From Alcanivorax sp. (lineage in GTDB: Bacteria; Pseudomonadota; Gammaproteobacteria; Pseudomonadales; Alcanivoracaceae), in the NCBI GenBank assembly GCA_007135015.1, contig SLJS01000083.1, forward strand, positions 1 to 7,844: 7,844 nucleotides of DNA, in the 5' to 3' direction. Both the position numbers and the translations under genes were made by a program. Below the pieces are notes generated by a model that was given only the letters and a program-made list of their open reading frames with translations, searched no databases and had not been told where the DNA came from. This document shows positions 1 through 5,753 of this stretch, piece after piece (within the stretch, counting starts at the first letter, position 1; each line of letters starts with the position of its first letter).

Positions 1-19
1 CGGCCATCACCCTTATAGG

Positions 20-25
20 TATAAT
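20..25 (+). promoter_or_regulatory. Probable sigma-70 -10 box for the LPS-kinase fusion gene
   Basis: The hexamer TATAAT is a perfect match to the -10 consensus. Transcription would begin near 32-33 and leave a leader of about 33 bases before the ATG at 66. With a 17-base spacer the -35 hexamer would fall almost wholly before base 1, so it cannot be checked. The ATG at 24 lies inside this box and would not be in the mRNA, which supports the downstream start. Confidence 0.45.
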
Positions 26-65
26 GCGGCACTTCATTGTTCCGGCCCGCCAGAAGGATCCCCGA

Positions 66-2288
66 ATGCAGGGTGAAAAGATCCGGTTTTATTCCCTGAG
101 CCGCCCGGACCGGGTGAATCGGGAGTTCGTCATGGCCACCCTCGGCCATGTACTGGGCGCGCGCTTTCATCTGCCCGGCGCCCACCGACCGCGCGGCGGT
201 CATGGGGTCGGCGAGGACTTCTGCGGCCTGGTGGTCGCCGCGTCGCCGGACCCGGCCGGCGACGACCTCCTCATTGAGGCGCTGAACGATCTGGGATTGC
301 GCCAGGTGCGTCTGGACTACAGCTACGAGAGCGCCGCCGGACATACCGGTCGCTTTCTCGGCAGGCTCATCGACAGCGGCTTTTCCGTGCTTCTTCATCT
401 GGTCCAGCCCTATAACGAGGCCCGGGCCATGCCGGGTGAGCAGGCGAGCGAACGCTGGCGCGCCTTCGTGCGCGAGACACTGGACCAGTGGGGCCCGCAT
501 GTGGAAATGGTGGAGGTGGGCTCCACCATCAACCGCAAGCGCTGGGCAGGTTATGAACTGGAAGGCTGGGTGGCGGCCTGGACCATTGGCCACGAGGAAA
601 CCCGCCAACGCGGACTGCCGCTGCTCGGTCCCAACGTTACCGATTTCGAACCGGTCTACAACGAAGCACTGCTGTCGATCCTGAAAAGGCGGAAGCTGCT
701 TCCCGACATCCATACCAACAACATCTTCGCGGAACGGACCATCGAGCCGGAGGCCTGGGACCACAAGATTCTCGGCCCCTGGGCCGCGCCCATGCTCAAG
801 GCCAACCTGGTGCGCAAGGTGCGTATTGTCGCCGCCACCGCGGAACGTTACGGGCTGGAGCGCACCATCTCCACCAATGCCTTCTGGACCACGCCGCGCA
901 TCAACCGGATCCTGAGTGACGTGGAGCACAAGCAGGCGGACTATCTGGCCCGCTACATGGTGCTGGTCGCCGCATCCGGAGCGCTGACCCGTGCCTACTG
1001 GGGCCCCATGGTCAGCCAGCGCGAAGGCATCATTGACGACGGCACCGGGCACTATCCGGAGCTGGAGCAGGTCACCTACTACGGCACGGCCTTCGGCGAT
1101 GTATCCGACTGGCGCCGTCGACCCGCCTTCCATGCTCTGCGCCAGTTCCACCATTCCGTGCCCGGCCGCCACTACGAAGGCCCCGTGGAGACCGGCCATG
1201 GCCTGGAAGTGCACCGCTTCCGGGGTGCCAACGACCAGCTCCATCTGGTCTGGACCATGAACGCGCGCTGCGCCGTGCTGGAAGACCTCTATCGCCGGGA
1301 AGACCTGGACAACGCCGACTTCGTCGACCGCGACGGCACACCACTGGCCGAGCGACCCGAACTGGTTACCGAGTCGCCCCTGTATATCCGCTGGCCTGGC
1401 AGCGAGGACATCAGGGTCAGGGAAAACATCGGCCCGCTTCCCGGCCTTTCCATCGCCGCCCATCGCACCGGCGGACAGCATTATTATTTCCGTGATCAGC
1501 AATGGCGGGGCATGGTGTTTGCCTCCAGCCGCGAACAGGCCCGGTTGCTCCTCGAGTCCCTGCATCCGGACCGCATCGGCGATGCATCCGAGCAGAAGAG
1601 CCTGCGCCGGGCGCGCAACGCGATCTGGAAGATTGCCGATCCCCGTGACCCGGATGATTCCTCACTGGTGGTCAAGCAGCCGGTGCGCCTTCGCCTGAAC
1701 AAGAAACTGCAGGACCGCTTCAAGCCTTCCAAGGCACGGCGGAGCTGGAACGGTGCCTGCGAGCTGCTGCGCCGGGGCATTCCCACACCGATGCCGGTGG
1801 CCTGGTTCGAACGCCACGACCGGGTCGAATTACTGCAGAACTGGTACCTGTGCGACTTCATGGAAGGCAACCTTTCGGTGCGCCGTTTCTTCACCAGGTT
1901 CGCCCGGGGTGAAACGCAATACCGGGGCGTGCGCGACGAGGATTTCTACCGCCAGCTGTGTGATTTCCTGCTGGACATGCACCGACGCGGGGTATTCTTC
2001 CGCGACCTCTCCGGGGGCAATATCCGCGTGGCGCTGCGCGAAGACGGGTCGCTGGGGTTCTCGCTTATCGATACCGGACGAGCACGGTTTTCCAACAACC
2101 AGGCGACGATGGGGCAACGCATTTCCGATCTGACCCGTGCCTGTTACAAGCTTCACTGGCCGGGACGGATGCGGTTCATGGCCATGTATCTGGGCGCGCT
2201 GCGCAAGTCCTTTACGCTGCTCTACCGGATTCCCTTTCACCTCTATGATCTGAAAGCGGGAGCCAAGCGGCGGCTGAAGGGCAAGTAG
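66..2288 (+). CDS. Glycosidase-like barrel fused to a Kdo/WaaP-type lipopolysaccharide kinase domain
   Basis: This 740-residue protein appears to have three parts. Residues about 50-350 read as a (beta/alpha)8 glycosidase-like barrel (strand-like segments FCGLVVAAS, QVRLDYSY, FSVLLHLVQP, VEMVEVGSTIN, RTISTNAFW). Residues about 367-446 resemble the beta-sandwich that follows such barrels (ESPLYIRW near its end). Residues about 470-730 are a kinase of the Kdo/WaaP (InaA) family: Lys537 in VVKQ, Glu566 in ACELLRRGIPTP, a catalytic-loop equivalent FRDLSGGNIRV (Asp647, Asn652), and metal-binding Asp669 in LIDTGRARF. By family, the kinase should phosphorylate a sugar of the LPS inner core or lipid A region at the cytoplasmic face; the substrate is unknown. 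No signal peptide or membrane helix is visible, so the barrel is presumably cytoplasmic too. The start at 66 has AGAAGGA (52-58) 7 bases upstream; the in-frame ATG at 24 lies inside the -10 box. The kinase call is firm, the barrel less so. Confidence 0.88.
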   Translation: MQGEKIRFYSLSRPDRVNREFVMATLGHVLGARFHLPGAHRPRGGHGVGEDFCGLVVAASPDPAGDDLLIEALNDLGLRQVRLDYSYESAAGHTGRFLGRLIDSGFSVLLHLVQPYNEARAMPGEQASERWRAFVRETLDQWGPHVEMVEVGSTINRKRWAGYELEGWVAAWTIGHEETRQRGLPLLGPNVTDFEPVYNEALLSILKRRKLLPDIHTNNIFAERTIEPEAWDHKILGPWAAPMLKANLVRKVRIVAATAERYGLERTISTNAFWTTPRINRILSDVEHKQADYLARYMVLVAASGALTRAYWGPMVSQREGIIDDGTGHYPELEQVTYYGTAFGDVSDWRRRPAFHALRQFHHSVPGRHYEGPVETGHGLEVHRFRGANDQLHLVWTMNARCAVLEDLYRREDLDNADFVDRDGTPLAERPELVTESPLYIRWPGSEDIRVRENIGPLPGLSIAAHRTGGQHYYFRDQQWRGMVFASSREQARLLLESLHPDRIGDASEQKSLRRARNAIWKIADPRDPDDSSLVVKQPVRLRLNKKLQDRFKPSKARRSWNGACELLRRGIPTPMPVAWFERHDRVELLQNWYLCDFMEGNLSVRRFFTRFARGETQYRGVRDEDFYRQLCDFLLDMHRRGVFFRDLSGGNIRVALREDGSLGFSLIDTGRARFSNNQATMGQRISDLTRACYKLHWPGRMRFMAMYLGALRKSFTLLYRIPFHLYDLKAGAKRRLKGK

Positions 2289-2291
2289 AAA

Positions 2292-2427
2292 GTAGCCCGG
2301 ATGCAGGCCAAAGGCCGTAATCCGGGGAGCCTCCCGCAGCGGACACAACCCTCCCACGCCGCGATTGACCCTGGCGAGCACCGGCCACTTCGCGGCCCCG
2401 GGTTGCGCTTCGCTTCACCCGGGCTAC
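2292..2427. repeat. Compound palindromic intergenic repeat with GTAGCCCGG/CCGGGCTAC ends
   Basis: The element begins 3 bases after the stop codon of the kinase fusion and ends 11 bases before the stop of the convergent channel gene. Its 9-base ends GTAGCCCGG (2292-2300) and CCGGGCTAC (2419-2427) are perfect inverted repeats. Each end also forms its own hairpin: CCCGGAT/ATCCGGG (2296-2302 with 2320-2326, inner GGCC-AAA-GGCC) and CCCGGGT/ACCCGGG (2397-2403 with 2417-2423, inner GCG-CTT-CGC). From memory, very similar sequences are scattered between genes in many gammaproteobacteria; this was not checked. It may end transcription or protect mRNA 3' ends from both sides, but neither hairpin has a T-run. 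Confidence 0.75.
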
Positions 2428-2438
2428 GCCAGTACCAC

Positions 2439-4127
2439 TCAGTGCCTTGCCAGCTTGCGCCAGATCAGCCCGTCCGGCCGTTGTATCCCGGTGTGGACAT
2501 AGCGCAGCGTATTCAGGTGCTGCAGATTGTAGCGCAACATGCCCAGCGCATCGGCGTGTCCGCAAAACAGTAGTTGATCCCCGTACTCAAGCAGGGTCTC
2601 CCCATCGGGAAGAAGTTCCACCCGCTCACCGCGACGCAGCATCAGCGGCATGCAGTCCAGCTCGTGTTCACGATTGCGCGGATCCCGGCAGACACAGCCC
2701 AGACTGATCGGTTCGCCTTCCGCCAGCGCCAGCATGACCGCCGGGCAGGAAGCCTCACTGATCTGCACACTCCAGCTCTCCGGCGTGTAGTCATGACAGG
2801 CCTGGCGCAGCCGTTCGGCGAGCTGCCGGTTCCAGTCGTTGCCCTGCTGGCGCGCGCGCTCCAGGAATTCCCCCAGCAATGGAGAGGCCAGCAGCGACAG
2901 CAGCCGGGTGGTCACGATATAGCTGGACTGCACTACCAACTCCGGGGCCGCCGCCTCGAACAGCGCCTTGTTTTCCAGGCGATTTTCCACCGCCACCAGA
3001 TACAGATCCTTTTGCAACTGACGGGCGGTCATGATGATCGAAAGGTTGTCGGCGTCGTTGCCGGTGGCCGCCACCACCGCCGAGGCCTCGTGAATGCCGG
3101 CCTCCTGCAGGGTGACCGCTTCGGTGCCCTTGCCACGGATGCTCCGCGGCGGGCACTGATTCTCCCCCGGAGCCGGATCGACCACCACGACCTCCACCCC
3201 GGCCTCGCGCAAGCCACGGTACACGGGCTTACCTTCCTCGCCGAATCCGCACAGGATCCAGGTGCCTTCCGGCGGCCGGACCCGGTCCGGAAGCCTCCGC
3301 CCGGGCAGGGACGACAGCCAGTCGTAGACGCGATGGCTGTCCGGCGCCCGTAACGCCAGCGCCAGACGATCAGCGAAGTCCTCGCCGGCATTGATCACCG
3401 CGTCGGTGCCGAACGAATACATGTTGGCCATGGTCTCCGGTTGCCGCGCCCGGCAACAGACCTTCACCCTGGGATGGAGCAGGCGCGCGGCAATGGCCAC
3501 CCGCAGATTGGTGTGATCGTCATTGGTGACGGCGAGCACGCCCACGCACCATTCATGTTTCAACCCGGCGGTGAGGAGGTTTGCCGGGATACCGGCATCC
3601 ATGCAGAATGCGGGAACATGCGCGCCCATGTCCTTGACGCTCAACTCATCAATATGAGCACGATCGCTGTCGATCACCACAACACGGCGGCCCCGGTCGG
3701 CGAGCGCGCGCACCAGAAGCCTGCCATTATCACCGTACCCGCAGACCAGGTAGAACGGCTCGCAGAGTCCCTGGATCCGGCCCTGCAGGCGTAGATTCTC
3801 CAGTGACTGGCGGAAGGCCGGGTCCTGCAACAGAGAGATGATGCTGCCCACCGCATACAGCCAGGAAAAGACCGTCATGTAGATACTGGCCAGGGTCCAC
3901 ATGCGCTGTGCATTGGTAAACTCGTAGGGAATCTCGCCAAAACCGATGGTGCTGCCGGTATAGCTGACCACATAGAAGGCCTGGAAGATGCTCATGCGCC
4001 AGGGCTCGCCCTGGTCGTCCATGCCGGGAACCAGAGTAAAGCCCAGCACGGCCACGCTATAGGCGCTGATGACCACGATCAGCGGCACACGCATGCGCCG
4101 CATGAAAAGCGGAAGGACCGAAGCCAT
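2439..4127 (-). CDS. Two-TM potassium channel-like protein with tandem RCK (TrkA-N) domains
   Basis: The 562-residue protein has the layout of a prokaryotic RCK-gated K+ channel. TM1 is residues about 13-34, a pore helix about 47-59, the selectivity filter T60-I-G-F-G-E65 (a variant of TVGYGD), and TM2 about 77-100. Two cytoplasmic Rossmann-type regulatory domains follow: RCK1 from about 126 (G130-Y-G132-D-N-G135, acidic Asp153 ending strand 2) and RCK2 from about 288 (G294-F-G296-E-E-G299, Asp317). A C-terminal TrkA-C-like part spans about 452-525 (EYGDQLLFCG). Subunits with one pore and two RCK units normally form tetramers gated by nucleotides or ions; the ligand here is not deducible. The start lies 6 bases after the stop of the upstream membrane-protein gene and lacks a clear Shine-Dalgarno sequence, so translation is probably coupled. 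ATGs at residues 9 and 12 are alternatives, also without good ribosome sites. Ion selectivity has not been shown. Confidence 0.88.
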   Translation of the reverse strand: MASVLPLFMRRMRVPLIVVISAYSVAVLGFTLVPGMDDQGEPWRMSIFQAFYVVSYTGSTIGFGEIPYEFTNAQRMWTLASIYMTVFSWLYAVGSIISLLQDPAFRQSLENLRLQGRIQGLCEPFYLVCGYGDNGRLLVRALADRGRRVVVIDSDRAHIDELSVKDMGAHVPAFCMDAGIPANLLTAGLKHEWCVGVLAVTNDDHTNLRVAIAARLLHPRVKVCCRARQPETMANMYSFGTDAVINAGEDFADRLALALRAPDSHRVYDWLSSLPGRRLPDRVRPPEGTWILCGFGEEGKPVYRGLREAGVEVVVVDPAPGENQCPPRSIRGKGTEAVTLQEAGIHEASAVVAATGNDADNLSIIMTARQLQKDLYLVAVENRLENKALFEAAAPELVVQSSYIVTTRLLSLLASPLLGEFLERARQQGNDWNRQLAERLRQACHDYTPESWSVQISEASCPAVMLALAEGEPISLGCVCRDPRNREHELDCMPLMLRRGERVELLPDGETLLEYGDQLLFCGHADALGMLRYNLQHLNTLRYVHTGIQRPDGLIWRKLARH

Positions 4128-4133
4128 CGTCGG

Positions 4134-4517
4134 TTACCGGTGAAGGCTGACGGTTTCCACCGTCAGCAGCACGCCGGAGAGCAGATTCGCCAGCAGGGCC
4201 CCGCCGGACAGCGAGACGATACTGGCCATGACCATGGGTGTCAGTCCGGTATCCGTCACATGCACCGCCACCGCCCAGACAACCGCCGCGGCAATGAGCT
4301 GCAGGTCCGCCACCAGGCTGGAGGCAAGCAGCACAGCGCCGATCTGTGTGCGCTCGCCGAACTTGAGCACCGTGGCAATCAGGCTCACCACTATGGCGGC
4401 AAAGAGCTCATAGACGTTGTGATGGTCCGGGTTGTCGATTTCTCCGTAGAAGAACCCGAAATTCAGCGTCAGTGCCAGCAGGATAAAAAAGCCGAAGACA
4501 ACCTTCTCCATATTCAT
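4134..4517 (-). CDS. Small four-helix membrane protein encoded with the channel
   Basis: The 127-residue protein is strongly hydrophobic, with four predicted membrane segments at about residues 5-24, 35-52, 58-87 and 93-122. A short polar loop IDNPDHH (residues 27-33) and the charged turn KFGERTQ (52-58) stand out as likely functional or conserved spots. I believe it matches an uncharacterised family catalogued as DUF6394, but that is from memory and not checked. The chosen start (MNMEK) is preceded by AGGGGA (minus strand 4529-4524) with a 6-base spacer. An upstream in-frame ATG at 4565 would add 16 polar, proline-rich residues that overlap an inverted repeat and is less likely. The gene ends 6 bases before the channel start, so the two form an operon, and a role as accessory subunit or assembly factor of the channel is a reasonable guess. 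It is too short and lacks the motifs for a transporter I can name. Confidence 0.8.
   Translation of the reverse strand: MNMEKVVFGFFILLALTLNFGFFYGEIDNPDHHNVYELFAAIVVSLIATVLKFGERTQIGAVLLASSLVADLQLIAAAVVWAVAVHVTDTGLTPMVMASIVSLSGGALLANLLSGVLLTVETVSLHR
4146..4167 (-). other. Perfect 9-bp hairpin at the junction of the two-gene unit
   Basis: GCTGACGGT (4146-4154) and ACCGTCAGC (4159-4167) pair perfectly around a 4-base loop, TTCC on the plus strand. The hairpin lies in the last codons of the small membrane protein and ends 18 bases before the channel ATG on the mRNA strand. There is no T-run, so it is not a standard terminator. It could tune translational coupling or mRNA processing between the two cistrons, or be a chance result of the codons for VETVS. 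Confidence 0.5.
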
Positions 4518-4547
4518 GGGTATTCCCCTTTCCTTTCCAGGCGGACA

Positions 4548-4792
4548 GCCCGGATATTGCACCAAATGCCCTGTAATTCGCGCCGCGGATGGCCGTCGTC
4601 AGGCGTGCTCGTGACTGAAACCGTAGCAGGGACTACGGTTGAAGGAGCACGTGCGCCTGACGACGGCCAGACCAAGCGAAGTGCAGGGCAAGCGTAAACG
4701 TCACTATAAAAAGAGTGCCTGAAGCCCTCTGAAAAGTCCCTGTCATCGCTCTTTCCTTCGACTACGGGAGCGGTTTGGTGCAATATCCGGGC
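4548..4792. repeat. 245-bp non-coding element with perfect 19-bp terminal inverted repeats (MITE-like)
   Basis: GCCCGGATATTGCACCAAA at 4548-4566 is repeated exactly in inverse as TTTGGTGCAATATCCGGGC at 4774-4792. The 207 bases between contain a long nested hairpin and no convincing gene. The size, terminal inverted repeats and lack of coding potential match a miniature inverted-repeat transposable element. I see no clean target-site duplication directly at the ends; the nearest candidate is CCAGGC at 4537-4542 and 4792-4797, which is not flush. The right end overlaps a sigma-54-like promoter, so the arms might instead be regulatory. This element makes up most of the 320-base gap between the MgtC-like gene and the small membrane-protein gene. 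Confidence 0.55.
4590..4669. repeat. Long compound hairpin inside the 245-bp element
   Basis: Arms of 16 bases, TGGCCGTCGTCAGGCG (4590-4605) and its exact complement (4654-4669), are extended by TGCTC/GAGCA (4606-4610 with 4645-4649, after a 4-base bulge at 4650-4653). They enclose an inner hairpin AACCGTAG/CTACGGTT (4619-4626 with 4633-4640, loop CAGGGA). No T-run follows on either strand, so it is not an intrinsic terminator. If the leader of the membrane-protein gene is transcribed through here, the RNA would form a very stable structure well upstream of its ribosome site. Confidence 0.8.
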
Positions 4793-4794
4793 CA
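4779..4794 (-). promoter_or_regulatory. Near-consensus sigma-54 (-24/-12) promoter facing the membrane-protein/channel unit
   Basis: On the minus strand TGGCCCGGATATTGCA matches the sigma-54 consensus TGGCACG-N4-TTGCW at all but one fixed position, with the required 10 bases between GG and GC. Transcription would start near 4768 and run through the long hairpin to the ATG at 4517, giving a leader of about 250 bases. Enhancer sites for an activator would lie within the 3' part of the MgtC-like gene; I could not identify any. The match overlaps the right terminal repeat, so it may be a by-product of that repeat. Confidence 0.4.
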
Positions 4795-4837
4795 GGCAGG
4801 GTTTCAGAATAATCCCCTTATATGGCGATTGTAACCC

Positions 4838-5527
4838 TCAGCTTGCTATGGGGAGGATCCGGAACTCGCGAACCTGCTCCATGTTGGAAAGTACAAAGGA
4901 AAGCTGGCTGGCGTTATCGGCACGATTCGTGCGAATCACCATGCGGTACTCGAAGGTCCTGCCGCTGTCAGTGAGCCGGTAGCTCATGCCCGATATGGTA
5001 AAGCCCTGTTCGCGCAGCAGCGTGCGAAGCGCCTCCTCGGGCATCACATTGTCCCGGTCGAACGAAATATGATGAAAGGCGTAGGAGTGGCCGGGAATGC
5101 GTGATTCCACGGCCCGGAAAATCGAAAGTGTGCCCAGCGCCAGCACCACGCACAGGAAGGCGGGAAAATAGAAGCCCGCGCCCAGCAGGATACCGATGGC
5201 GGCGGTAATCCAGATGGAGGCTGCGGTTGTCAGCCCGCGCACGCTGGCCCCTTCCTTGATGATGACCCCGGCGCCCAGGAACCCGATGCCGGTCATGATG
5301 CCCTGGGCGGTACGGGTGGGATCAAGCATTACGGCGCCTGCATCACCTCCAAACCAGTGTTCCTGGTACAGGGTCAGCAGCATCAGCAGGCTGGAAGCGA
5401 GACACACCAGCGTATGGGTCCGGAATCCGGCAGGCCGGCCATGATAGGTCCGCTCGAGCCCGATTACGGCCCCTGCAACCAGCGCGGAAACAAGATGCAG
5501 CCCGATCGCCCAGTGAAACTCTTCCAA
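4838..5527 (-). CDS. MgtC/SapB family inner-membrane protein
   Basis: The 229-residue protein has the hallmarks of the MgtC/SapB family. Five membrane segments fall at about residues 8-24, 36-54, 76-90, 98-117 and 119-138. Signature motifs are GLER (23-26), RPAGFRTHTLVCLAS (31-45), DPTR (69-72), GIGFLGAGVIIKEG (80-93) and GLTTAASIW (98-106). Residues about 150-225 form a soluble ACT-like domain, as in longer family members. MgtC of pathogens helps growth at low Mg2+ and inhibits the F-type ATPase; environmental homologues are mostly uncharacterised, so that exact role should not be assumed. The start codon is TTG at 5527, preceded by GGGAG (minus strand 5539-5535) with a 7-base spacer. No in-frame ATG or GTG lies between the upstream stop and the TTG, and the next candidates fall inside or after TM1. 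It is on the same strand as the channel pair, separated by the 320-base gap. Confidence 0.9.
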   Translation of the reverse strand: MEEFHWAIGLHLVSALVAGAVIGLERTYHGRPAGFRTHTLVCLASSLLMLLTLYQEHWFGGDAGAVMLDPTRTAQGIMTGIGFLGAGVIIKEGASVRGLTTAASIWITAAIGILLGAGFYFPAFLCVVLALGTLSIFRAVESRIPGHSYAFHHISFDRDNVMPEEALRTLLREQGFTISGMSYRLTDSGRTFEYRMVIRTNRADNASQLSFVLSNMEQVREFRILPIAS

Positions 5528-5560
5528 ACCCGATCTCCCGGAAAGTCGTTAAAAGGTGTC

Positions 5561-5579
5561 TCATGCCGTGCAGGCATGA
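5561..5579. promoter_or_regulatory. Palindrome overlapping the MgtC promoter, possible operator
   Basis: TCATGCC (5561-5567) and GGCATGA (5573-5579) are perfect inverted arms around GTGCA. The right arm overlaps the proposed -10 box of the MgtC-like gene and the palindrome covers the predicted transcription start. This is the geometry of a repressor operator, or of a small hairpin at the 5' end of the leader. No regulator is identified. Confidence 0.35.
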
Positions 5580-5605
5580 TACAGCCCGGGAGTCGGTATT
5601 GTCTG
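5576..5605 (-). promoter_or_regulatory. Possible sigma-70 promoter of the MgtC-like gene
   Basis: On the minus strand CAGACA (5605-5600) and TATCAT (5581-5576) are separated by 18 bases and match the consensus at four and five of six positions. The predicted start near 5569 leaves a leader of about 42 bases before the TTG at 5527, including the ribosome site. It is the best candidate in the divergent gap, but only moderate in quality. Confidence 0.35.
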
Positions 5606-5753
5606 CCGCGGCCTCAGCGCGACAGGACCCGCTCCAGGTCACCACCATCCCGCGAGGCAAGACCAACCACGACGGAGTCCGCTGATGGGCTTGAGATCAC
5701 GCCACGGCACGGATACCGTCGCGATATATGCCTCACTGCGTGGAGTCTCTCCC

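Noticed and set aside
24..65. N-terminal extension of the kinase fusion from the ATG at 24
   Set aside because: The codon lies in the -10 box and has no ribosome site of its own; the ATG at 66 has a well-spaced AGAAGGA.
2574..3353. 259-codon plus-strand frame opposite the channel gene
   Set aside because: Antisense to the RCK domains, with His/Gln/Arg-rich composition typical of shadow frames and no family resemblance.
4140..4697. 185-codon plus-strand frame opposite the small membrane protein
   Set aside because: Antisense to a gene with clear membrane helices and a good ribosome site; the rest runs through the hairpin element.
4514..4783. 89-codon minus-strand frame through the 245-bp element
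   Set aside because: It is coded by the inverted repeats and long hairpin, overlaps the start of the next gene in another frame, and resembles nothing.
4548..4792. NtrC-type site formed by TTGCACCA and TGGTGCAA in the 19-bp arms
   Set aside because: The half-sites resemble NtrC boxes but lie over 200 bases apart and are part of a longer exact repeat; no complete site with normal spacing is present.
5691..5730. Thioesterase promoter using TTGAGA (5691) with TATATG (5725) or GATACC (5712)
   Set aside because: Spacers of 28 and 15 bases are outside the usual range or pair with a poor -10, so no promoter is called.
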